A stretch of DNA of 64,000 nt from Cyathus striatus (Eukaryota > Basidiomycota > Agaricomycetes > Agaricales > Nidulariaceae): assembly GCA_025738555.1 (NCBI GenBank), contig JAOVFP010000010.1:682001-746000 (forward strand), given 5' to 3'. A model generated the notes under the pieces. The model saw only the letters and a program-made list of their open reading frames with translations, made no database searches and was not told where the DNA came from. A program made the position numbers and the translations under genes. Below are positions 39,087 to 49,997 of this stretch, piece by piece (positions within the stretch are counted from its first letter, which is position 1; every line of letters begins with the position of its first letter).

Positions 39087-39262
39087 AGTTGCGCAGAAAA
39101 AAAGTTGCGCTGCCAGAAAAAAAAGTTGCGCTTCCAGAAAAAAAAGTTGCGCTCCCAGAAAAAAGTTGCGCTGAAAAAAAAGTTGCGGCCTCGTGTAAAA
39201 AGTTGCGCTGAATAACCCCCCGAAAAAGTTGCGCGCTCACCAAAAAAAGTTGCGCGGCACAA
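39087..39262 (-). repeat. Right arm array of AAAAAGTTGCGC motifs
   Basis: Reverse-complement copy of the left array, with the same order of spacer words (for example the CCTCGTGTAAAAAGTT block), confirming a long terminal inverted repeat. Confidence 0.75.
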
Positions 39263-39552
39263 TAAATGTGCACTTTGACCCTCATAGGGGATGCATATCA
39301 TAAACTTACCGCTATCTTTTCATTTACATTGAGATTAGGTTAGCTGGCAGATTTTTCTATAAGGAATGCAGACCTTTAATATAATGATAAACTGCCCTGT
39401 CTGCAGTGCTCACTAATAAATGTAGGTTTTACCTTCGTAACATTTATAAATTAAATTGTCTTATTAAATACAAATTCATATCGTACATGCTACATATTCT
39501 CCGAGTCCTTAAATATGCATATGTCAAAATTGTCCTCCTATCACACTGGACC

Positions 39553-40237
39553 TCAGGGATTTATCTCTTCGGCCGTAATCCCGGCAGTAAAAACTGGTGC
39601 TGGTAAAGTTAACATTTCACCCATAACCCCCGCTGCAACAACCGATGCGAATCCCAAAATAAAACAGCCCAATGATACAATGATAGAAAAGATAATAGAA
39701 CTGGACATGGTGAAGATCTCGTAGAGGAGTATTAGTTGTAAGATAATTCCCGGTAGTATGTTGATCAACATGTAGAAGTAGGGTCCGATAATTCTTACTT
39801 GCATCTGGAATCATTATTACAGGATGTAAAAATGAATATAAATAAGTAAACACCTTAAAAGTTTCTTCGGTTACTCCATCATATGCCATTGAAATGCGAC
39901 CTGTGAAGAGGATAGCTCCAAGATATAGGGTGGCAGAATTGCTTCTGTGCTGGTTGATGTTAACGCTACTGAACGTTACCTCAGCGCACTTTGTTGATAT
40001 TCAAAATATCGTACGTGAATAACATGCAAAACTGCAGCAATGTGAAGCCAGGTAAGAGTATGCGACAATGACACTTACAATCATCAGGCACATAGCACGC
40101 TGTGCGCTAAACTTCTTAACAAGCGCTTTAACCAAGAACGAGTCTTCTGTAGCTTTTTTAATGTCGTTGAACGGTGTTATAAAAATAAGAGTGAAACGCA
40201 GAGTTGAGAGAATATTGATCATAATAGGGAGTGCCAT
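39553..40237 (-). CDS. Microexon membrane protein family, subfamily I, copy 1
   Basis: Exons 40079-40237, 40015-40031 (17 nt), 39854-39965 and 39553-39804 join in frame to 179 residues without lesion. Sequence landmarks: LRFTLIFITPFNDIKKATED, VKALVKKFSAQRAMCLMI, microexon FCMLFT, TLYLGAILFTGRISMAYDG, MQVRIIGPYFYMLINILPG and the last helix IFSIIVSLGCFILGFASVV. Compared with subfamily II it has a longer, less hydrophobic C-terminus (APVFTAGITAEEINP). About four membrane passes; function unknown. Its 3' end is repeated as the fragment at 62565-62760. Confidence 0.7.
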
Positions 40238-40689
40238 TCGAGAAGGCGTTCCGGTATGGTATTGACTTTAAGGACACGTACATTGATGGCATCGTATTGC
40301 AACGTTATACTGCCATGACGATATAGCCTTGCAGAATTACACGTCTCCTTTCACTTTCGGGGCCGCAGTGAGCACTGATGACACCAAAACTAATGTAAGT
40401 GAGTTCTTGCTGCACAGATTCCAAAGCGCCCATCGAGGTGTCAACTCGACATAAATATGGGTACATATACTAAGTACGCCATAAAGTAAACGCATGCGTG
40501 GTAGCCATCTACCACCAGGGGTTGTGACCAATATTAATCAACCTCAGGCGCGTCATTCACAGCAGTTCTAGTCATCTTCGGCGCCCAACCACCTATACGG
40601 AGAAGAACCAACGTCTGCGCAGCCAATCAGTCGCTCCATTGGGTGCGATAGAGTTGAGACCATCAGGGTTCAGCTGGAACCCACCGGAA
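40238..40689. other. Module boundary sequence
   Basis: No gene. Around 40440-40500 it shares the TACGCCATAAAG-containing boundary also found near 29990-30020 and 56340-56360. Confidence 0.45.
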
Positions 40690-40950
40690 CTGTTGCTGGC
40701 CACTATGGCCACCACTCTTATGAAACTCGAACCGACCACGACTCTAACTCTACTGGAAAAACTGCGCGAAGGGGCAGCTTTCACTGCCGGGGAATGTACC
40801 GCTGGCTTGTACTGCGGAATACAACAAGAACAAGGAAGAGGGTAAAACGTAGAGCGTATACGGCAAAGGAAGAGAAAAAAAGATAGAGAGGGTATAGAAA
40901 AGGGGAGAAGAACTTAGAGCGAACTGTAAAACATTAACAAATCGCAATGG
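40690..40950 (-). pseudogene. DNAJC3/P58IPK-like gene fragment, C-terminal end (copy B1)
   Basis: Minus strand reads ASGTFPGSESCPFAQFFQ followed by a stop and then FEFHKSGGHSGQQQF, i.e. the Gly/His/Gln-rich C-terminus of the same J-domain protein as in the 56530-57848 copy, interrupted by in-frame stops. Neither the J domain nor the TPR repeats are attached. Confidence 0.62.
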
Positions 40951-42772
40951 CAAATAAATGTGCGTACCTTAGATCATGCGCCACCCGTATGTAAATCTTA
41001 ACGACACCATGAAGACGATAATAGTAGCGAGGACGATGAGACAAGCGATTGAAGGTAGAGCAGCGGTGAAGAACAAGCCAACCATTTTAACACTATCATC
41101 ACAAATCATCAGTATTCGCCCATGTGTGGAACAAAGATAAATGAAATTGAAAAATGACAAGACGGTGGAATAAACCACTGGAGTTCATAAATTGTGAACG
41201 TCCTGTCATGGGATACTGCACGGCGGCCTAACACGCCACGTATTGACCATCTGCTGTACGTGGGACACTTATACAGGCCATAACTATGCACAGAAACCAG
41301 GTCATGCGCGTACAACCATCCACTAGTTGCATAACGCGTCCCAGGGAGCAGTTTAAACGCAATTGTAGGACCATCGAACTTCGCTGGACACCATAGCGAA
41401 CGAGAGTTGACGATCCCCTTCGGAACCAGTGCAGTGACATGCATCCATCTGGAGTGTGTCTTAGCATACGGGCATCCAACATAACTCCAACATCGACCGA
41501 TATCAACAAACCAGTCACATTCCACATAACCCAGCCCTACTCCTTGCGCACCAGACATGGAAAGCAGACTAAAAGAAAAGCAGAACGTACCTGGGAATGA
41601 ACCCAATAGAAAATCCCTTCGTTGCTATCGTTGGGTTTAGAACCCGCGAACTGTAGGAAGCGAAAGGCAGGGAACAAATCGTACTGATATTATTGATTAT
41701 GTGACTTGGTGAGACATAACATCGTAAGGAATTTGAGAAGAGAAACTTCGAGGGCTATAAAGTGCAAAATACATAGCCAGCGGATATATGCTCAACCTCC
41801 TCATCAGCACTATGAAATCTAAACACGATAGAAGAGAGAGAGACCTCACCAAGCTAAACCATGACAAGCTCATGTGCTCATCCCCAACTCGAGCGTCGTC
41901 GACCAACTGAGCGGGACAATACGAACCCAGACGCAGAGAACAACACCCGCATGGCAGTATACAGCGCAGGATAAAAGAAACATCTTCCCGCCCTTGAACT
42001 CATTGTGCCGCTTGTACCTTGCCTTGAACAGGCGAGCTAAGCCCGCAAGCATCTTCCCAAGAGGAGTATAGCTAGCGCTGAGGTAGTGTAGAGTAGCAGT
42101 TCCCGAAATGGACCTAGTACCATATGACTAACGTCGAAGATAACATGTGCACGAGTGACGCGATGATGTGTGTGCGTCGCAGGGATTCATTCAGTGGGAT
42201 GGGGTGTAGGTCGGAGTTGGGTCGGAGGGATGGGAATGCTACGACACGCACGAAGATCGTTGGGAGCGGTGGGTGTGGGTATGGGTACGTATGGTACTGG
42301 ATCTCGAGGAAGAATTCGAAGACGTGCTTAGAGAAAGTCCGACCTTGTTTGCAGCTGCAGGATTTAACTGCTAGGTTTCGCGCCGATGCCTCAGCGATGG
42401 TAAGAGAGAAGAATGGAGTGTCTTCCCTAGTGCTTCGGACTTATCGTCGGGGCTTGCCGGAGCATTGTCGTCACGCACGTGTCGATTCCGGGCCGAGCAT
42501 CCTCACCTTGTCCTCAGGCTTCAGCCATCTTCGTCGCCTCATTATACCCTTCCTAGTGACTCGTGAACATTATTGCAACGAAAGTACCATCCATGAAAAT
42601 AAACGCGTAAGCTAATGCTCGAACTTTTGAAACCAGTATAAGTATCATCGATGTAATCTTTTAAACTGAGCAGATAGTTTTATTGACTTCCAGCTGTACA
42701 GTGATATTGCTATTACTCCTCTTAAAAAATCGTACATTACAATTGCTCTCCTGTCAAAGACACATATCAACT
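40951..42772. other. Repeated noncoding block with a hydrolase-gene fragment
   Basis: About 41220-41850 repeats 32790-33410. About 42430-42540 resembles 54070-54175 and 55845-55900, parts of the alpha/beta hydrolase pseudogene and of its partial copy (shared CTTATCGTCGG and GCCGGAGCATTG words). No intact gene; the frames on the minus strand (41109-41606, 41228-41527) are not supported by their counterpart. Confidence 0.5.
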
Positions 42773-43503
42773 CTATCCAGACGTCATCCCAGCAGCAACG
42801 ACTGGCAATGAGATTAATTCTTCACCCATAACCCCCGCAGCAACAAGCGACGCAATTCCCAAAGCAAAACAGCTGAACGAAATTATGATAGAGAGTGCAG
42901 TAGAGGTAGACATGGTGAAGATATCGTAGAGGAGTGTCACTTGCAAGAAAATTCCCGGTAGTACGTTGACCAACGTGTAGCACTGGGGACCAATAATTTT
43001 TACTTGCATCTGGAATCATGATTACAACATGTAACACGGATATGAAGAAGTAAATACCTTAAAATTCTCTTCGTTTACTCCATCGTAATATAGTGATATG
43101 CGACCGGTGAAGAGTATGGCTCCAAGGTAAAGGGCAGCAGAATTAGATTTTTCCTGGTGGATGTTAACCCTGCGGAGCATTGGCTTATTAATTTTTATTT
43201 GCTATTGGAAATATCATACGTGAATAATGTGCAGAACTAGAGTAACATGAAGTCAGGTCAGGATTGTTACGATTATGCGACAATGACACTTACAATCATA
43301 AGACACATAGCACGCTGTGCACTGAACGTTTTAATGAGGGCTTTAACTTGGGACAAGTCATCCGTAGCTCTCTTAACGTCGTTGAACGGCGTTATGAAGA
43401 TGAGGACGAATCTCGGAATGTATAGAAGGTTTGGTATTGGGAAAGGCATTGGTAAAGAAGAAAGTGGAAAGGACTTACAGTTCATCTTCAAATCTCTAAA
43501 CAT
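42773..43503 (-). CDS. Microexon membrane protein family, subfamily I, copy 2
   Basis: Exons 43294-43503, 43220-43236 (17 nt), 43058-43169 and 42773-43009 join in frame to 191 residues without lesion. Landmarks: IPRFVLIFITPFNDVKRATD, VKALIKTFSAQRAMCLMI, microexon FCTLFT, ALYLGAILFTGRISLYYDG, MQVKIIGPQCYTLVNVLPG and ALSIIISFSCFALGIASLVA. The first exon begins MFRDLKMNC; the seventh residue is an alternative start. Immediately to the right lies the P58IPK-like pseudogene on the same strand. Confidence 0.7.
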
Positions 43504-43598
43504 ATCTTATAGATCTTCAATCGAAAAGATCCCCACAGCAGCAGTGAAAGTCAAATAGGTAGATAAAACCCGCAGTACGATGAGGAGTTTGATTATAC

Positions 43599-44532
43599 CT
43601 CGCCAGTCTTCTTTTTCTTCGAGTCGTGCACTTGCACGAAAGCGCGATCATAGGATTTGTAGAGGCGGTGTAAGGCGAGGCAGGGTTTCGAGTCCAGGTC
43701 GTAGTGCAGATATTGTTTGAGTGCGCTGAGCGAGGATGGTGAGGCTGGGAGGAGGAAGTATGATAGTGAGAAGAGGTGTGTTAGGAGTTTAGTTGATGGT
43801 GGTAGGAGGTGTGTTAGTCGTCTATCATTTTACGTCAATACCATATCAAAGAAGAGGAAGAAGGGGACGCACGTCAAATCACCAACACTCCCTTCCAAAT
43901 CCCCACTGGCGAAACTACATTCAACTCTCCACGCTCTAATTTCCACCGACAAGCTCGCAACGCCAAGTGCGCGAGTAGATCTCTCAACACAAGCACTCCA
44001 AAGCTCCGCCCTCCTCTCCCTCTTCGCTTTCCCCCTCGCCTTCTCAGATACGTCTAAATCCTTCTCTAGTTCTATCGCATCGGGGTTCCGGCCTTTGGCC
44101 TTAATGTATCGAGCAAGCGGCGTCCTGGAGGCGGGGAAACCACCCTCTTTAAGGTGGATGCGCACTTTGGAGTGGTGTGCGGAATCGAATGTTTGAGAGG
44201 TCAACGAGAGGACTTTTCGTAATCTTCCAACGCGGCTGCGTGTCGCTGTAAAGAGTATAGCGCTGTAGCGCGCTTGTAGTACAGTAGGGAGTCTGTGGGT
44301 GATTGGTCTACATGCCACCAGTGTGAGTGCAGCAGTATGAGGGAAGGGAAGAGAGACGAACCGATAGTTTAGGAGTATAACTTTGATGCTTCGTTGAATT
44401 GGCTTGTTGAGAGGAGGATGTTGACTCTGGTGATGAGGGGGAGGCCTCCTGCGCCTGCTCCTACTGCGCTTGGGTCTGTAGTATGTCTGCAACTAGGAGC
44501 ACGAGGAGTAGGGCTGGGAGGGCGAAGCGCAT
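43599..44532 (-). pseudogene. DNAJC3/P58IPK-like TPR region (copy B2)
   Basis: Minus strand starts with a signal-peptide-like MRFALPALLLVLLVADIL at 44532 and then, one base out of frame, continues GLPLITRVNILLSTSQFNEA (first TPR), later KVLSLTSQTFDSAHHSKVRI and LKEGGFPASRTPLARYIKAK, then ELWSACVERSTRALGVASLS and SFASGDLEGSVGDLT, and finally LDSKPCLALHRLYKSYDRAF. These are TPR repeats in the order expected for the ER co-chaperone DNAJC3/P58IPK. Several frame changes and stops break it and no J domain follows. It shares its first frame break with the 56530-57848 copy. Confidence 0.7.
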
Positions 44533-45095
44533 TGTTATTTGGGTTCGGTTTTGCTACAGCGGGTATTAGGAAAATAGCAGAACACCGTAAGGAACCCGAA
44601 GAAAAGTACCATTGAGTATCATCCTCTTAATAAGTGACGGCAACATAAACTTCGCTTCTCTCTACTGCTCCTGTTGCTGATACGCTGCAGACTGGTAGCA
44701 CTCTCCTCTCTCTCCGTGTGGTGGGTATGAAAGCGGGGCATGCATGTCCTCAAAGTCGCTATCAAAAGACTCTGCTTATCTCAATGTCCAGGGCGCCAAC
44801 GTCTATTAAGACTGTTGGGATTCGTTCGAAGCTGAATGAAAGGCGGAGGGATCGAAGTGGGAAGCAGTTAAGCACGTTGGTGCGTAAGCTGATTCTAGTT
44901 TGGGTACTGCTTGCAGTTTTCTGCATTGGGACAGCGATACAGTCAAGTAGACCGTTCGGTCGTTGTGGTCGTGGAGTGATGGTACTTATAGCAAATGGTG
45001 GAAAGTGAATTGCGCCATTTGGGGCCAGTAGGGATATATCATTGTGTCATGAAATTACGTAATACAATAAAGGTTAGGGTTAGCACAGCACATGC
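44533..45095. other. Duplicated upstream block
   Basis: Repeat of about 57850-58240 and, in part, of 34060-34455. Ends at the hAT target site, whose undisturbed relatives are near 34455 and 58240. Confidence 0.5.
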
Positions 45096-48000
45096 TAGGG
45101 TCTAACATGGGTGGGCCCGGGCCTCACGCGGGTCTTTACCCGCGGGTGGCGAATAATTCGGGTACGGGTGCACCCATACGGGTAAACCTGCGGGTACCCG
45201 CACCTAATTAGTTATACTGTTATTTACCGGCCGGTTGTACGCCGAATCTTAAATTTATTTTAAAATTGCCGACGTTATACTACGAACCTAAATAAATTGA
45301 CAGACATAAGTTGTGATGTGTATACCATTTATTCCTCAAGTTTCACGGCAGTCAAACATATTTTGAAGAAGTCGTTTATGTTTTACTGATTTGATGTGCA
45401 ATCCGGCATCACCACCCGGTTGCACAGCGTTACAATTTTGTGACATATCTAAGCGATGTCGCGTGACAGAGCTATACATAATGCCGATTAGCATTGTTCG
45501 GGACCATCAAAATTCGAAAAAACACACCAAATCTAACATTGCAACAGAACCACATATTTTGATGCCAACATAAATGCATGAAGTGATAGAATACACTTAC
45601 AGCTACATATGTATCCAATTTTAATAAATGTTATTACAATTTTAGCGGAGAAATGTGCTACTGTACAAGTGGCTAATCAAGGGTGTCAGATCCTCCGATC
45701 TTGGAACATAGGGATTTTGCAACAACCCTGACTTACTGTGATGTCGGGTAACTCCGAGTACCGGCAATCCAATGGCATTACCTTGAGATCAGTTCGGCTT
45801 ATCAGCTGTCCTACCCAAACCTTTGCACAACCTTTGCATACTTAGACATAGATGTAGCAGCTATGCCGTGGTTGAAGGCTATTTCAACTCATTTTATATT
45901 CTCTGATATTATTTAAATGCATAGACATTGTGTTCACAAGATATTAATGTAACCTCCTTCTAATCTAATGAAGCGGATCGTCTGCTAAGTTCGATAAAGA
46001 TGGAAGAAAAGTTTGGAAGTTATTAGCAGTTGAAATTGCTTGTGCAAGTCATGGATCAGTGTTGTAATATGAGTTATATACAGCTGCATCTGTAGGGTAA
46101 CTGTATATTAAATGGGGAATCGACTTTGGTGAGGAACATTGTAAATTTAGGTTGCATGAGCATTGTGTTCTACTTGTAAGATACATGTATTTGAGTAGTT
46201 TGGTAACTATATGACATAGATGAGACCAAATTTGTAGAGTTGAAATCGAAGTTTCCATGTTTAGAATTTAATACACTAGTGGATAAAGTACAATCATGTA
46301 ATGTGAAGGGTATGTTAAATAGGGCAAACCGAGTGTCCACTGAAGGTTGCTCCCGGACATGGGGGAATTGGAGGCGTATGTTGCATATGGGGATGTAAAA
46401 TGGCATATGAGCTCAGTACAAACGGGCATCGCTCAATGATGTGCTCTAGAGGATGTGTATAAGTAATATGTATATGCTAGGGATGAACTATTGCCTTCGT
46501 ACCTGTAAATTCTGCCCTACACTTCAAGCTTTCTGATGACATTTAAGCTTATCCTCCCCAACATTGTATCCATGTTTGATGTAGGTAGAGTATTTGTTAC
46601 ACAAAACTCCCCATGTCCCTAGTTGCATATCTCCTTTCTGAGGAGGGCTATTGTCGAAGTTTCCAAATAAATGAATAAAATGGAATCAATGTACTCAGAA
46701 AGGGATGTGACCCTCACAGTATAAGAACTTAACGGAATTATTATTTACAATGTTCATCAATGGTGCTTGATTCTTGAACTACTGAAGAGAATGAGATGTG
46801 TTAAGGCAAGTATCATGCCATAAAAACGAATGCTATTCCTGCTACTATTTAAGGTAGGAGGGTTATGTAGGGTGATGAAAAAGAAAATTTTGCAGAGCGA
46901 ACACCTCCCATCAAGCAGAGTTTGAATACACGTGCAAGCTTGAAATATCGGTCATCTCCATATCCCAACTGCTTGGAGGCTTGGAGCTTCTGCCACGTTC
47001 AAACCACGTTCGGCGCGTCATCGACCAATCGTCCACTAACGAGTTCTTTTGTATTTTTTATTTTGCATCATTACTTACAAGTGTTATGTTATATAGTAGG
47101 TTTAGTTATATCTTTTGACTCAGAATACTTCATGGAGTATACATTTGCTTGTACATACAAGTTTCCCTTTTGCATTTTTGATATTTCATGCTATGTTATG
47201 ATGTTCAGGACCATCTTTTTATGATAAAATGTCTATGCCATTGCACATATTCTCTCGCAAATTTTATACTGACTGTAGCTTGTGGGCCTTGGGCCCAGAT
47301 GATAAAAAATTAATCAGTAAGTAACACCTGCAAGTATGACTGGAATTTCTGGGATCATTAAGAGTAAATTTAGGCGACGTTTAAATGAAAATTAGTTTTA
47401 ACGGGATGTCCAACTCCCATTCAATCAAATTTCACTGACACACCTGCTTGTGCACTTTCAACAGGTCTAAGCTTAACTATATAAATGATATATTATATAT
47501 TTATTGGAGAGAATGTCAGGCTGTGTCTGGTAGCGGGCCTTGCTGCTAGTTGGCCTTATTGATTTACAGTGATAATAGATAGATAGAGGGATAAGCGACG
47601 TGTGCAAGGGTGCTGTCGGAGATTCAACATGGTGGCAACGAGCTAGACCACTTTTGGGGGGGGAGGGGTCTATGGATTATGTTCCGAGATCAGAGGATCT
47701 GACACCCCTTGTGGCTAATGGCATACAACCGGCCAGTAAATAACAGTAGTAGTGTTATTTCATTATAAACAATAGTCCGAATGATAAATCATTCTAATCG
47801 TTTAATTAAATCTAATCTTAAAGTGCACTGCCAACACGGTGAGCACTCCATAATTCCTCCTGAAAACTCATAGTATCCTTACTACCAATAATTGTCATAC
47901 ATGGGTTATATAATATGCATTAAACCAGTAATTAGAATGTTTTTTTGAGAATACACACACCACGGACATCTTTTGGAGTGTTAAAGTGTTGCCAAGATGT

Positions 48001-48317
48001 GTTCTAAGGGTCTCAAAACAGCTGAAATTGACATTGATTCACATATTTTTGACAAAATCAGGTATTGTTCCTGCATTTTCAGAGAAATAATAACATATTC
48101 ACACCTATATAGCATTTATACAGATGCTGATAATATTTCTACATGTTCTGACTACTACTTCGCACAGGAGTGCTTTATTTGTGAAATGCTGCTATAACCC
48201 GTAAATGATGCTGCACCCGCGGGTGCCATCCACAAATCACCTGGGTGGCACCCGAACTGTATGGGTGGGCACCTGTGAGAGTTTACCCAGAAATCACTTC
48301 ACCCATGTTAGTCCCTA
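45096..48317. mobile_element. Ac-like hAT transposon (non-autonomous), host of a nested element
   Basis: The left end reads TAGGGTCTAACATGGGTG and the right end, reverse complemented, TAGGGACTAACATGGGTG. GCACATGC flanks both ends (45088-45095 and 48318-48325), an 8-bp target duplication. Subterminal sequence is rich in CGGGTA/CCCGCGGGTG words on both sides, as in Ac-type hAT ends, and an inner block around TTATTTACCGGCCGGTTGTA recurs inverted near 47725-47750. The interrupted sequence is intact in two paralogous blocks near 34455 and 58240. No transposase frame remains. A second element at 45678-47711 is inserted within it. Confidence 0.85.
45678..47711. mobile_element. Second hAT-like element nested in the Ac-like element
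   Basis: The left end starts CAAGGGTGTCAGATCCTC and the right end, reverse complemented, CAAGGGGTGTCAGATCCT; similarity runs for about 35 bp through GATCT-GGAACATA. TGGCTAAT flanks both ends (45670-45677 and 47712-47719), an 8-bp target duplication. The 2034-bp interior is AT-rich with no transposase-like frame. Because it interrupts the outer element it is the younger of the two. Confidence 0.82.
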
Positions 48318-48344
48318 GCACATGCCCATGAGGTTACAAGTGGA

Positions 48345-48535
48345 TTCTACTTATATTTAGATCGCTTCCTCCCTAGGGTTTAGTCTTTTCATAAGTGCAG
48401 CAATAACCAAAATAGGAGTAAAGACATAGCACATGAACACTACTACTACAGATAATCCAGTTGAACCAGACAAAGTAATAATCTCATATAATAGCATTGC
48501 TTGCAAAGTGAATACCAGTAGCATAATAATAAAGG
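48345..48535 (-). pseudogene. Microexon membrane protein family, subfamily II, 3' fragment
   Basis: Matches the last exon of the 34502 and 58282 copies (SIVVV-type helix, TPILVIAALMKRL region and the conserved 3' flank CTACTTATATTTAGATCG), then stops matching at about 48535 inside the exon. No upstream exons are present; other sequence (48536-48850) of unknown origin follows. Confidence 0.65.
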
Positions 48536-48912
48536 TACTGGATAATTTCGACCAAGTGTTCGGACCCTTTTAGGTGTGACAGTCCAAACCTCTGTTCACA
48601 GCCTAAACCATTGGGCAAGCTCTTGCCAACCAACAGCGTTCTGTACATTTTCAAGTTAAATGTATGCACTAATTCAAATTTTTGGCCAGCTTGAGTGCCC
48701 AAAATGCCAAAAATTCTGGTGTGTCACACTACAATTTCTAATGTGCCAAAATCATTTTGCGGTTGGGCCTGTCACGCACTCAAAGGTATGCCCAATTGAT
48801 CGGATTCGTACAGTACTCATTACACACTTCAGGATGTATATATTGGTATAAACACCATTTAAATGCAAATAAATGCATGCATCACAATTATCCTCCTATC
48901 AAAGATACATAT
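48536..48912. other. Unrecognised sequence at a rearrangement junction
   Basis: Separates the truncated subfamily II exon from the next subfamily I gene. It contains short self-similar words (GCCAAAATG, CCAAAAAT) but no recognisable element ends. Confidence 0.4.
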
Positions 48913-49686
48913 TCAAGCTTCTCCAGCTGTCATCCTGGAAGCAACCACAGGCACTGGCATTACCTCTTCGCCTATAACTCCCGCAGCAACAAGTAATGCC
49001 AATCCAAAAATGAAACAACATAACAAAATTATGACAGAGAGTGCAATAGACCTGGACATGGCGAAAATATTGTATACGAGCATCAGTTGTAATATTATCC
49101 CCGGTAGTACGTTGATCAATGTGTAGCACTGGGGTCCTATAATGTTTACTTGCTCCTGGGATTATTGACCATATAACAAGATAACCTATGATGTAGTAGT
49201 ACACACCTTGAATTTTTCTTTGTTAACTCCATCATATGACATTGATATCCGGCTAGTGAAGAGGATAGCTCCAAGGTAGATAGCCGCAGCATTGGTTCTG
49301 TTCTGGTGGACGTTAACCCTACAGAGGATTGCCTTAGTATTCCAATATTTTCTATTGGGAATATCGTATGTGAATAATGCACAGAACTAGTATAATATTG
49401 TAGGTCAGGTCAGGATTGTTAAGAGTCATACAACAATGGCGCTTACAATAGTAAGACACATAGTGTGCTGTGCGCTGAACTTTTTAACAAGCGCTTTAAC
49501 TTGGGACAAGTCTTCTGTGGCCTTCTTAACATCGTTGAAGGGCGTAATGAAGATAAGGACGAATCTCAGAACGTATAGAAGGCTATGCATTGGTAAGGGT
49601 AGGCGAAAGATTTCTATCCCATTTGTGGCAGATGGTTGTGGTGACATTCTAGGCAATGCTATCGGATCTTCGGAAAAGTTAGGCAT
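48913..49686 (-). pseudogene. Microexon membrane protein family, subfamily I, copy 3 (splice-site mutant)
   Basis: Exons 49447-49686, 49370-49386 (17 nt), 49207-49318 and 48913-49155 would join in frame to 203 residues: YVLRFVLIFITPFNDVKKAT, VKALVKKFSAQHTMCLTI, FCALFT, AIYLGAILFTSRISMSYDG, IIGPQCYTLINVLPGIILQ and ALSVIILLCCFIFGLALLVA. The only defect seen is the 5' splice site after the microexon: the other copies have GT there, this one has AT (reads CAC-ATACG). Correct splicing is therefore doubtful and I class it as a probable pseudogene. A TATA box (49728-49734) 42 nt upstream supports the start. Confidence 0.55.
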
Positions 49687-49727
49687 AGGTAAGATATTGA
49701 GTCATCCTGAATGAAATTTGCTTTGCT

Positions 49728-49734
49728 CTTTATA
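49728..49734 (-). promoter_or_regulatory. TATA box of subfamily I copy 3
   Basis: Minus strand TATAAAG, 42 nt upstream of the ATG at 49686. Confidence 0.45.
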
Positions 49735-49997
49735 CCACTAAGGCGCGATCGGGGATGTCCCGTTTAGGCACAATCTTAAGACGAGCCGGATTTTTGAGTC
49801 GCAAATCAGTCACGGCGACTGTAATCAATGTATGATGTCAACTTGAAGAACAAATTTAATGGTAGGGTCTACAGTTGGAACAAGCATAGGGTTGTGCTAC
49901 AGGATTTGAGGATTCATGAATCCTAAAGGCTTCATCAACACATCAAATCACTTGTGATCCGTGAACTAAAATATTCACTGGCGCTGAAGCTTAGTTA

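Larger units (their letters stand above)
36312..39285. mobile_element. hAT-like non-autonomous transposon with motif-rich inverted repeats
   Basis: The 2974-bp element begins TATGAGGGTCAAAGTGCAC and ends with the reverse complement GTGCACTTTGACCCTCAT. The inverted repeats are about 200 bp long and are built from repeated GCGCAACTTTTT units, eight in each arm with slight decay. AGGGGATG flanks both sides (36304-36311 and 39286-39293), an 8-bp target duplication as made by hAT transposases. The duplicated block at about 59650-59900 carries the same flanking sequence with no insertion, proving this is an inserted unit. Inside there is no transposase; GC-richer stretches (37150-37600, 38120-38900) have open frames without recognisable family. 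Confidence 0.8.

Noticed and set aside
43830..44492. 220-codon minus-strand open frame as a single protein
   Set aside because: It follows one frame of the decayed P58IPK-like copy; homology switches frames along it, so it is part of a pseudogene rather than an intact new protein.
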